21,381 nucleotides of DNA from Blautia faecis. GTDB taxonomy: Bacteria > Bacillota > Clostridia > Lachnospirales > Lachnospiraceae. The notes beneath the pieces were generated by a model that worked only from the letters and a program-made list of their open reading frames with translations, did no database searches and was not told the DNA's origin. Made by a program: the position numbers and the translations under genes. Positions 7,040-13,444 of the stretch are shown one piece after another; positions within the stretch are counted from its first letter, which is position 1, and each line of letters starts with the position of its first letter. Location: the NCBI RefSeq assembly GCF_020554845.1, contig NZ_JAJCIA010000055.1, positions 1-21,381 on the forward strand. The letters are read 5' to 3'.

Positions 7040-7810
7040 GTGGGAGAAAATGTGGTTTTAGTTTATCTGGTAGTATGTTTTTTTGTATTTCTGGCAGGAT
7101 TTGTGGATTCGATTGCCGGAGGAGGCGGACTGATCTCACTTCCGGCATATATGATTGCGGGACTGCCGGTACATACTGCAATTGCAACAAATAAAATGAG
7201 CAGCTCCATGGGAACTTTCGTGGCATCTTTTCACTACATGAAAAAAGGCTTTATGAAATGGAAAATCTGTATTCCGGCAGTTTTTGGTGCAATTGCCGGA
7301 TCCTGGATAGGATCTCATCTGGCTCTTCTGATTTCGGAGAAAGCTTTAAAGATCGCCATGCTGGTTGTGCTTCCGGTCATTTTGTTTTATGTACTGAGAA
7401 GCAAAGCACTGAAAGGAAAAGACGAAAATGCAACAGAAGTAATCAATGGAATGCTGATTTTTAAAAGTATCCTGATTGCAGCTGTAGTTGGTATTTATGA
7501 TGGGATTTACGGACCGGGAACAGGAACATTTCTGATGCTTTTATTTACCGGTTTCTGTCATATGACATTAAACGATGCAGCAGGTGCCACAAAGGCAATC
7601 AATCTGACAACCAATATCACAGCACTTGTCGTATTTCTGATCAATGGCAAAGTGCTTTTGCCACTGGGAATTGCAGCAGGAGTTTGTAACATGGCAGGGA
7701 ATTATCTTGGAAGTCATAGCTTTACTTCAAACGGTCACAAGATCGTAAAACCGGTTATGATTGTGGTGATCGTGATTTTCTTCATTAAAGTATTAACAGA
7801 ACTGATTTGA
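7040..7810 (+). CDS. TSUP (TauE/SafE, DUF81) family membrane transporter
   Basis: An integral membrane protein of about 256 residues with seven or eight hydrophobic segments. It has the family hallmark in both halves: AGFVDSIAGGGGLISLPAY near the N-terminus and GIYDGIYGPGTGTFLMLLF in the second half. TSUP proteins move small organic or sulfur anions such as sulfite, sulfoacetate or thiosulfate; the substrate here is unknown. The start is uncertain: GTG 7040 has GAGG 9 nt upstream, while TTG 7025 in the same frame also has an AAGGA nearby. It is probably co-transcribed with the GNAT gene. A strong terminator follows. Confidence 0.88.
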   Translation: MGENVVLVYLVVCFFVFLAGFVDSIAGGGGLISLPAYMIAGLPVHTAIATNKMSSSMGTFVASFHYMKKGFMKWKICIPAVFGAIAGSWIGSHLALLISEKALKIAMLVVLPVILFYVLRSKALKGKDENATEVINGMLIFKSILIAAVVGIYDGIYGPGTGTFLMLLFTGFCHMTLNDAAGATKAINLTTNITALVVFLINGKVLLPLGIAAGVCNMAGNYLGSHSFTSNGHKIVKPVMIVVIVIFFIKVLTELI

Positions 7811-7818
7811 AACACACA

Positions 7819-7846
7819 AAAGGGGACTTATTTCACATCCCCCTTT
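7819..7846 (+). terminator. Terminator of the GNAT-TSUP unit
   Basis: AAAGGGG (7819-7825) pairs with CCCCTTT (7840-7846) around a 14-nt loop, 9 nt after the TSUP stop codon. Its right arm overlaps the 15-bp IS-type repeat at 7844-7858. Confidence 0.75.
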
Positions 7847-7858
7847 GTCTACAGTCTG
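7844..7858. repeat. Solitary third copy of the 15-bp IS terminal repeat
   Basis: TTTGTCTACAGTCTG here is identical to the right terminal repeat of the IS remnant (4833-4847) and is the reverse complement of its left repeat (4168-4182). No transposase lies next to it. Confidence 0.85.
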
Positions 7859-7888
7859 AAACCCTGGTGCGTGTGAGCAACAGGGTTT
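7859..7888 (+). terminator. 30-bp hairpin repeat, right copy, with T-tract
   Basis: Identical over 30 bp to 4138-4167 and in the same orientation. Here the right arm CAGGGTTT runs into TTTATT, giving a functional-looking terminator. In the inferred ancestral arrangement this hairpin ended the rubredoxin transcript. Confidence 0.7.
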
Positions 7889-7903
7889 TTTATTGCGATA
7901 GTT

Positions 7904-7945
7904 TGTGATGATATCACAGAAAATGATTTACCTTTTGCTTATAAT
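7904..7945 (+). promoter_or_regulatory. Crp/Fnr-type operator and promoter of the SDR gene
   Basis: A perfect 15-bp dyad TGTGA-TGATA-TCACA lies at 7904-7918 (core GTGAT-GAT-ATCAC, 7905-7917). Exactly 22 nt after the core is TATAAT (7940-7945). The dyad centre falls near -41, replacing a -35 box, as expected of a class II activator site. Confidence 0.8.
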
Positions 7946-7977
7946 GTAACTACAAACAAAGTAAGGAGGTAGTCTAA

Positions 7978-8724
7978 ATGAGATTAAAAGATAAAGTTGC
8001 AATCATTACGGGTGGAAGCCGTGGTATAGGATTTGCTACATCTGATAAATTCTTGAAGGAAGGTGCTTCAGTTGTGTTGGCAGCAAGTTCACAGGAATCG
8101 GCAGATGTTGCTGTAGATAAATTAAAAGAAAAATATCCCAATGCAATAGTTGCTGGAATTAGTCCAAATCTGGCAAGCATGGAGTCTGTCAGAAAGGCTT
8201 TTAAAGAGGCAACTGAAAAATATGGATGTGTCGACATACTGGTAAATAATGCAGGGATTTCAGAAAACACCTCATTTATGGATTATACAGAGGAGACTTT
8301 TGATAAAGTCATGGATCTAAATGTAAAAGGAGTATTTAATACTACTCGTGTAGCAGCAGAATGTATGGTGGCAAGAGGCAAGGGGGTCATTCTCTCAACT
8401 TCTTCCATGGTGAGTATTTCGGGACAGCCAAGTGGGTTTGCTTATCCGGCATCGAAGTTTGCAGTAAACGGATTGACTGTATCATTAGCAAGAGAACTAG
8501 GACCTAAAGGTATTCGTGTTAATGCTGTTGCACCTGGGATTACAGAAACTGATATGATGAAGGCCGTGCCAAAGGAAGTTATCGAACCTATGATTGAAAG
8601 AATTCCATTGCGTCGTCTTGGACAGCCAGAAGATATTGCCAATGCGTTTGTGTTTCTTGCTTCAGATGAGGCGAGTTACATTACAGGTGTTATATTAAGT
8701 GTAGATGGTATGGCAAGAAGTTAA
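7978..8724 (+). CDS. Short-chain dehydrogenase/reductase (FabG-like)
   Basis: A 248-residue classical SDR that oxidises or reduces a carbonyl or hydroxyl group using NAD(P)(H). It has the TGGSRGIG cofactor motif (11-18), NNAG (90-93), N115, and the catalytic S143, Y156 and K160 (AYPASK), followed by the PG(I)TETDM substrate-loop region. The length is typical. It resembles FabG and clostridial hydroxysteroid dehydrogenases such as BaiA at this level, but no fatty-acid or bile-acid genes are adjacent, so the substrate is open. GGAGG precedes ATG 7978. Its promoter carries the same Crp/Fnr-type site as the thioredoxin operons, linking it to the redox regulon. Confidence 0.9.
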   Translation: MRLKDKVAIITGGSRGIGFATSDKFLKEGASVVLAASSQESADVAVDKLKEKYPNAIVAGISPNLASMESVRKAFKEATEKYGCVDILVNNAGISENTSFMDYTEETFDKVMDLNVKGVFNTTRVAAECMVARGKGVILSTSSMVSISGQPSGFAYPASKFAVNGLTVSLARELGPKGIRVNAVAPGITETDMMKAVPKEVIEPMIERIPLRRLGQPEDIANAFVFLASDEASYITGVILSVDGMARS

Positions 8725-8738
8725 GTTAATGAGGTATG

Positions 8739-8779
8739 GTGATGTAATCACGGAAAATAAATGAAATTAAGACTATAAT
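8739..8779 (+). promoter_or_regulatory. Crp/Fnr-type operator and promoter of the trx1-rhodanese-CoADR operon
   Basis: GTGAT-GTA-ATCAC (8739-8751) is followed after exactly 22 nt by TATAAT (8774-8779). No good -35 hexamer is present, so activation from the dyad is expected. The sequence after the dyad (GGAAAAT) also resembles the SDR site. Confidence 0.8.
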
Positions 8780-8816
8780 AAATCTACAAAAAGAAAAAGA
8801 TAAGGAGGACTGTAAA

Positions 8817-9122
8817 ATGTCTGCTATTAATATCAATAAAAATAATTTTCAGAACGAAGTACTGAATTCCGATAAACCCGTTCTTTTAGATTTTTGGGCA
8901 TCTTGGTGTGCGCCTTGCCGCATGGTAGTACCTATTGTAGAGGAGATTGCAAGTGAGCGTAGAGATATTAAAGTTGGAAAGATTAATGTAGATGAAGAGC
9001 CTGAACTGGCAAATAAGTTCAGTATTATGAGCATTCCGACTTTAGTGGTTATGAAGAATGGGAAGATTGTACAGCAGGTTTCAGGGGCGAGACCTAAGAA
9101 TGCGATTTTAGAAATGCTTTAG
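8817..9122 (+). CDS. trxA: Thioredoxin (first copy, WCAPC)
   Basis: A 101-residue thioredoxin: a cytoplasmic disulfide reductant and electron donor for peroxiredoxins and persulfide-reducing enzymes. The active site is WCAPC (C31, C34), with the cis-proline in SIPTL (P74). The centre residue is A instead of the usual G of WCGPC. AAGGAGG precedes ATG 8817. The stop codon is 12 nt before the rhodanese start, so it is the first gene of a three-gene operon with rhodanese and a CoA-disulfide reductase fusion. The thioredoxin reductase at 12458 could recharge it. Bcp at 2668 is a possible client. Confidence 0.95.
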   Translation: MSAININKNNFQNEVLNSDKPVLLDFWASWCAPCRMVVPIVEEIASERRDIKVGKINVDEEPELANKFSIMSIPTLVVMKNGKIVQQVSGARPKNAILEML

Positions 9123-9134
9123 GGAGGTGTGCTA

Positions 9135-9455
9135 ATGGGATTTTTTGATCTCTTTAAACAGTCGAATATTAATCAAGGCATAGAAGAATATAAAAGGACT
9201 GATGATGCAGTTCTGCTGGATGTACGTACACCGCAGGAATATCAGGAAGGACATATACCAGAAAGTAAAAATGTGCCGTTGCAGCAACTTGACAATATTG
9301 CTTCTGTAGCGAAGAATAAGGATATCCCACTGTTTGTATACTGTTATTCCGGTTCACGAAGCCGCCAGGCAACTGGGATACTGCAACGAATGGGATATTC
9401 TAAAGTAAATAATATCGGTGGCATTGCAGCTTACTCAGGAAAGGTGGAAAAATAA
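9135..9455 (+). CDS. Single-domain rhodanese (sulfurtransferase)
   Basis: A 106-residue rhodanese-like protein that carries sulfane sulfur as a cysteine persulfide. It has DVRTPQEYQEGHIPESKNVPL near residues 29-49 (CDC25/rhodanese signature), active cysteine C70 in VYCYSGSRSRQA, and the C-terminal NNIGGI strand. The six-residue active loop fits sulfurtransferases and not phosphatases. GGGAGG is 7 nt before ATG 9135; an in-frame GTG at 9129 is less likely. Its stop is one base before the start of the downstream reductase, which itself carries a C-terminal rhodanese domain, so the two should be made together and may exchange sulfur. Confidence 0.93.
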   Translation: MGFFDLFKQSNINQGIEEYKRTDDAVLLDVRTPQEYQEGHIPESKNVPLQQLDNIASVAKNKDIPLFVYCYSGSRSRQATGILQRMGYSKVNNIGGIAAYSGKVEK

Positions 9456-9456
9456 G

Positions 9457-11148
9457 ATGAAGGTAATAATTGTAGGAGGTGTAGCCGGAGGAGCTACAGC
9501 CGCAGCAAGAATACGCAGACTGAATGAACATGCTGAAATTACTGTGTTTGAAAGATCCGGATACATATCCTATGCAAATTGTGGACTTCCATATTATATT
9601 GGAGACGTGATCATAGACCCGGAAGAACTTACACTACAGACACCAGAGAGTTTTTTTAAACGCTTCCGTATTAACATGAAAATTCATCATGAAGTTATCT
9701 CCATACATCCGGAACGTAAAACGGTTTCAGTGAAAAATTTAGAGAATGGTGAGATATTTGAAGAAAAATATGATAAGCTGATCCTCTCTCCAGGTGCAAA
9801 GCCAACACAGCCGAGACTTCCCGGAGTAGGTATTGATAAACTTTTTACACTTCGTACTGTAGAAGACACTTTTCGGATAAAGGAATATATAAATAAGAAT
9901 CATCCAAAATCGGCTGTATTGGCAGGTGGCGGTTTTATTGGTCTGGAACTGGCAGAAAATTTGAGGGAGCTTGGCATGGATGTTACGATTGTCCAGCGGC
10001 CTAAGCAGCTGATGAACCCTTTTGACCCGGATATGGCATCCATGATCCATAATGAAATGAGAAAGCATGGGATAAAACTGGTACTGGGCTATACAGTAGA
10101 AGGATTTAAAGAAAAAGACAACGGAGTGGAGGTCCTGTTGAAAGATAATCCATCCCTTCAGGCTGATATGGTAGTTCTGGCAATCGGAGTCACACCAGAC
10201 ACAGTATTAGCAAAAGAAGCCGGTCTGGAACTTGGCATCAAGGAAAGTATTATAGTGAATGACAGAATGGAAACCTCTGTACCGGATATTTATGCTGCAG
10301 GTGATGCAGTTCAGGTAAAACATTATGTTACGGGTAATGATGCGCTGATTTCTTTGGCTGGACCAGCCAATAAACAGGGCAGAATCATCGCTGATAATAT
10401 TTGTGGCGGTGATAGTCGTTACCTGGGCAGTCAGGGAAGCTCCGTTATAAAAGTGTTTGATATGACAGCAGCCACTACAGGTATCAATGAAACCAATGCC
10501 AAAAAGTCAGGATTAGAGGTAGATACAGTAATTCTTTCTCCTATGAGTCATGCCGGTTACTATCCTGGTGGAAAAGTGATGACCATGAAGGTGGTTTTTG
10601 AAAAAGAGACCTATCGTTTGCTTGGTGCTCAGATTATTGGATATGAAGGAGTTGATAAACGTATTGATGTGCTGGCAACAGCAATCCATGCAGGGCTGAA
10701 GGCAACCCAGCTGAAGGATTTGGATCTCGCATATGCACCGCCTTATTCCTCTGCCAAGGATCCTGTAAATATGGCAGGATTCATGATAGACAATATAGCA
10801 AAAGGTACCTTAAAACAATGGCATCTGGAAGATATAGATAAGATTTCTAGAGATAAAAGTGTTGTGTTGCTGGATGTGAGAACTGTAGGTGAATTTAACA
10901 GGGGGCATATGAATGGATTCAAAAACATTCCTGTAGATGAACTAAGGGAACGTATCAATGAAATTGAGAAGGGAAAGCCTGTTTACCTGATATGCCAGAG
11001 TGGGCTGCGAAGTTATATTGCCAGTCGTATTCTGGAAGGAAATGGATATGAAACATACAACTTCTCCGGCGGATTCCGCTTCTATGATGCAGTTGTCAAT
11101 GACCGTGCGCTGATTGAAAAGGCATATGCATGTGGTATGGATTATTAA
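9457..11148 (+). CDS. CoA-disulfide reductase / NAD(P)H persulfide reductase with C-terminal rhodanese domain
   Basis: A 563-residue flavoprotein fusion. The N-terminal FAD domain (GGVAGGATAAARIRR) carries redox-active C42 in SYANCGLPYYIGD. A second nucleotide-binding motif (AGGGFIGLELAENL) follows, then AAGDAVQV and the dimerisation domain. Residues from about 465 form a rhodanese domain (LLDVRTVGEF) with C513 in CQSGLRS. Related CoADR-rhodanese fusions reduce CoA disulfide, CoA persulfide or polysulfide with NAD(P)H and release sulfide. ATG 9457 lies directly after the rhodanese stop; the longer frame to 9418 overlaps that gene and is rejected. With thioredoxin and rhodanese it makes a coherent sulfane-sulfur reduction operon. 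Confidence 0.95.
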   Translation: MKVIIVGGVAGGATAAARIRRLNEHAEITVFERSGYISYANCGLPYYIGDVIIDPEELTLQTPESFFKRFRINMKIHHEVISIHPERKTVSVKNLENGEIFEEKYDKLILSPGAKPTQPRLPGVGIDKLFTLRTVEDTFRIKEYINKNHPKSAVLAGGGFIGLELAENLRELGMDVTIVQRPKQLMNPFDPDMASMIHNEMRKHGIKLVLGYTVEGFKEKDNGVEVLLKDNPSLQADMVVLAIGVTPDTVLAKEAGLELGIKESIIVNDRMETSVPDIYAAGDAVQVKHYVTGNDALISLAGPANKQGRIIADNICGGDSRYLGSQGSSVIKVFDMTAATTGINETNAKKSGLEVDTVILSPMSHAGYYPGGKVMTMKVVFEKETYRLLGAQIIGYEGVDKRIDVLATAIHAGLKATQLKDLDLAYAPPYSSAKDPVNMAGFMIDNIAKGTLKQWHLEDIDKISRDKSVVLLDVRTVGEFNRGHMNGFKNIPVDELRERINEIEKGKPVYLICQSGLRSYIASRILEGNGYETYNFSGGFRFYDAVVNDRALIEKAYACGMDY

Positions 11149-11191
11149 AAATAATCATAATATTTTTATAATTTTCTCGTAATATAAAAAG

Positions 11192-11239
11192 ATCCCCCAT
11201 TTATTAGAATGACTTTCATAATTCTGATAAATGGAGGAT
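11192..11239. terminator. Bidirectional terminator between CoADR and the Crp/Fnr gene
   Basis: Arms 11192-11210 and 11221-11239 (centred on CCATTTAT / ATAAATGG) pair almost fully around a 10-nt loop, with T-rich sequence after the right arm and A-rich sequence before the left arm. It sits between convergent genes and can serve both. Confidence 0.85.
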
Positions 11240-11268
11240 TCTTCTTTATATGTTACAGAAAAACAATT

Positions 11269-11928
11269 TTATGACCTTTGGAGTGTTTCCAGTCTTTTTG
11301 GATCAAGGATTGTGATTTTGCCGCGGGAGAGTTTGACGAGACCCTCGCCTTGAAAGTATCGAAGCATTCGAGTGATAACTTCCCTGTGGGAACCAAGATG
11401 ATTAGCAATCGTCTCATGAGTGATTTTCAGCTCGTTTGTTCCTTCGATAGAGGTCTCTTCTAAAAGAAATGAAGCAACACGCTTATCCAAACTCTTCCAC
11501 ATGATTTGTTCAATCAGCCACATGACATCAGAAAAACGGGTGGCTATTAACTCATTGGTATAGTTTGCGACGGGAGCAGATTCCTTCATAATGCTCTTAT
11601 AGATTTCAGCAGGGATGATCCAAAGATCAGTATCTTTTTCTGCTTCAATGGTTACTTCAAATTGAATGGAGCGTATGATACATGAGGCGGATAAAAGACA
11701 CATATCCATATCGAACAGACGGTAAAGTGTAATCTCTCGTCCTTCATCTGAAAGTATGTAGGTTCGAAGCTGCCCGGATTTAACCAGTAATAATCCAGTG
11801 CAATCCAGGTTTCCATTGTGAATGATTGTCCCTTTTTTTACATACTGTGTGATTAAATTGTCTGAAATTATTTTTTTCTGTGTTGTATTTAAGTCATTCC
11901 ATAGTGGAAAACAATTTTCGAAGTTCAT
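11269..11928 (-). CDS. Crp/Fnr-family transcriptional regulator
   Basis: A 219-residue regulator with an N-terminal cyclic-nucleotide-binding-like beta-roll (KKGTIIHNGNLDCTGLLLVKSGQLR), a dimerisation helix and a C-terminal winged helix. The recognition helix SHREVITRML has R182, E183 and R187, aligning with CRP R180, E181 and R185, which read the GTGA half-site; FNR has V in place of the first R. Cysteines are C6, C43, C77 and C83; C77-LLSAS-C83 lies on the sensor domain and may be redox-active. There is no FNR-type N-terminal [4Fe-4S] cluster motif. ATG 11928 is chosen for its AAAGGAGA site. It is transcribed toward the CoADR gene, and the trx2 operon lies divergently upstream. Confidence 0.92.
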   Translation of the reverse strand: MNFENCFPLWNDLNTTQKKIISDNLITQYVKKGTIIHNGNLDCTGLLLVKSGQLRTYILSDEGREITLYRLFDMDMCLLSASCIIRSIQFEVTIEAEKDTDLWIIPAEIYKSIMKESAPVANYTNELIATRFSDVMWLIEQIMWKSLDKRVASFLLEETSIEGTNELKITHETIANHLGSHREVITRMLRYFQGEGLVKLSRGKITILDPKRLETLQRS

Positions 11929-11952
11929 AACCGTTATCTCCTTTACGAACAT

Positions 11953-11981
11953 AGTATACTTGCTTTTTTTAGATGCGTCAA
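11953..11981 (-). promoter_or_regulatory. Promoter of the Crp/Fnr gene
   Basis: On the minus strand TTGACG (11981-11976), a 17-nt spacer and TATACT (11958-11953), giving a leader of only about 20 nt. The promoter is near consensus and has no GTGAT dyad over it, so the regulator is probably made constitutively. Confidence 0.75.
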
Positions 11982-12047
11982 TTATATAACTGGCATATGC
12001 CATAAATAGAAATAAAAAGAAGTGTAATAAAGTAAATTATCTTTTCT

Positions 12048-12088
12048 GTGATATCATCACGGAAGCAAGCACTTATTTGGGGTATATT
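12048..12088 (+). promoter_or_regulatory. Crp/Fnr-type operator and promoter of the trx2-trxR operon
   Basis: GTGAT-ATC-ATCAC (12048-12060) is followed after exactly 22 nt by TATATT (12083-12088). The 13-bp core is the exact reverse complement of the core at 7905-7917. It lies about 108 bp upstream of the predicted start of the divergent regulator gene. Confidence 0.8.
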
Positions 12089-12118
12089 AAGTTCAAATAG
12101 GAGAAGGAGTTGAAAAAT

Positions 12119-12442
12119 ATGACATCTATAAATATAAATAAAGAAAAGTTTGGACAATTAATTCATAAGGAAAAACCGGTTCTGGTTGATTTCTGGGCAC
12201 CTTGGTGTGGTTATTGCCGTAGAATTGGAGCGGCTTATGAAAAAATAAGTGAAGAATACAGCGATATTCTTATTGCTGGAAAAGTAAATATTGATGAAGA
12301 ACCACAGATTGCAGAAGCTGAAAAGATTGAGATAATTCCTACGCTGGTTTTATATCGAGATGGAAAGGCAATAGATTCTATTGTTGCACCTGAATCAAAA
12401 ATAATGATAGAGAATTTTATTAATGAAGCATTGGAAAAATAA
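12119..12442 (+). CDS. Thioredoxin-like protein (second copy, WCGYC)
   Basis: A 107-residue thioredoxin fold with VLVDFWAPWCGYC (C30, C33) and the cis-proline in IIPTL. The active-site dipeptide is GY, not GP: the same CGYC as the disulfide isomerase DsbC, and expected to raise the redox potential relative to WCGPC. No signal peptide is present, so it acts in the cytoplasm. ATG 12119 follows GAAGGAG by about 9 nt; a TTG at 12110 overlaps that site and is rejected. The next gene, thioredoxin reductase, begins 15 nt later, so this is its likely partner. Overall similarity to the copy at 8817 is moderate (shared SININK/AININK start and NIDEEP/NVDEEP). Confidence 0.93.
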   Translation: MTSININKEKFGQLIHKEKPVLVDFWAPWCGYCRRIGAAYEKISEEYSDILIAGKVNIDEEPQIAEAEKIEIIPTLVLYRDGKAIDSIVAPESKIMIENFINEALEK

Positions 12443-12457
12443 AAGGAGGACTGCTGT

Positions 12458-13381
12458 ATGAATGAAAATCATGTTTACGATATGATTATCGTGGGGGGAG
12501 GACCTGGAGGGTATACTTCAGCATTATACGCAGCCAGAGCAGGATTTGATACAATTGTTTTAGAAAAATTATCTGCAGGTGGTCAGATGTCATTGACCTG
12601 GCAGATTGATAACTATCCTGGTTTTGAAAATGGAATTGACGGATTTTCATTAGCAGAGAAAATGCAAAAACAGGCGGAAAAATTTGGCGCTAAAAGTGAA
12701 TATGCTGAAGTTTTTAATATGGATTTAACAGGAAAGCTTAAGAGAGTAGAAACTAGTTCGGGAATTTATATTGGGAAAACAGTAGTGATTGCTACTGGAG
12801 CAAATCCAAGAGAACTTGGTCTCGCTAAAGAAAAAGAATTGATAGGTCATGGGGTTGCTTATTGTGCCTCCTGTGATGGTATGTTTTATAAAGATAAGAT
12901 CGTGGTGGTTGTTGGTGGTGGAAATTCTGCTGTATCAGATGCTGCTCTTTTAAGTCGAATTGCTAAGAAAGTCATCATTGTTCATCGTAGAGATACATTA
13001 CGTGCAACGAAAATCTACCATGACCAGCTGATGAAAACTGAAAATATAGAGTTTCGATGGAATAATACAGTAAATGAACTGATTTATGGAGAACGATTGA
13101 CTGGTGTGCGGTTGAAAGATACAGTTACAGGAGAAGAAAGCATTATAGAATGTGACGGCCTGTTTGTGAGTATAGGAAGAAAACCGACAACAGATTTTTT
13201 AGATAATCAGATAGAACTGGATAATAAAGGATATATTGTGGCAGGTGAAAACACTGAAACGAGTATTCCGGGTGTTTATGCTGTAGGTGATGTCAGAACA
13301 AAGTTACTTCGTCAGATAGTAACAGCAGTGGCAGATGGTGCTATGGCAGTACATATGGCAGAAGAGTATATGGAGAAATAA
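12458..13381 (+). CDS. trxB: Thioredoxin reductase
   Basis: A 307-residue low-molecular-weight flavoprotein that transfers electrons from NADPH through FAD to thioredoxin. It shows FAD-binding IIVGGGPGGYTSALYAARAG (11-29), redox-active C136-A-S-C139 (usual form CATC), the NADPH motif GGGNSAV (153-159), H176-RRDTLRA, and the C-terminal FAD contact GVYAVGDVRTKLLRQIVTA. The HRRDxxRA motif supports NADPH over ferredoxin as donor. Length is normal. AAAGGAGG precedes ATG 12458. It is co-transcribed with the WCGYC thioredoxin from the Crp/Fnr-type promoter. No clear terminator follows. Confidence 0.95.
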   Translation: MNENHVYDMIIVGGGPGGYTSALYAARAGFDTIVLEKLSAGGQMSLTWQIDNYPGFENGIDGFSLAEKMQKQAEKFGAKSEYAEVFNMDLTGKLKRVETSSGIYIGKTVVIATGANPRELGLAKEKELIGHGVAYCASCDGMFYKDKIVVVVGGGNSAVSDAALLSRIAKKVIIVHRRDTLRATKIYHDQLMKTENIEFRWNNTVNELIYGERLTGVRLKDTVTGEESIIECDGLFVSIGRKPTTDFLDNQIELDNKGYIVAGENTETSIPGVYAVGDVRTKLLRQIVTAVADGAMAVHMAEEYMEK

Positions 13382-13444
13382 TAATCAGAATTTGAATAGT
13401 GAACTTTTTATACTGAAATATGTACGATTTCAATAATGACATGA

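Noticed and set aside
9418..9456. Upstream start of the CoADR fusion at 9418
   Set aside because: It overlaps the end of the rhodanese gene, and the FAD motif starts immediately after ATG 9457 as in the family.
11982..12060. The 12048 dyad as a class II site for the divergent regulator gene
   Set aside because: On the minus strand no -10 hexamer lies 22 nt away; the regulator has its own TTGACG/TATACT promoter over 60 bp away. Weak autoregulation cannot be excluded.
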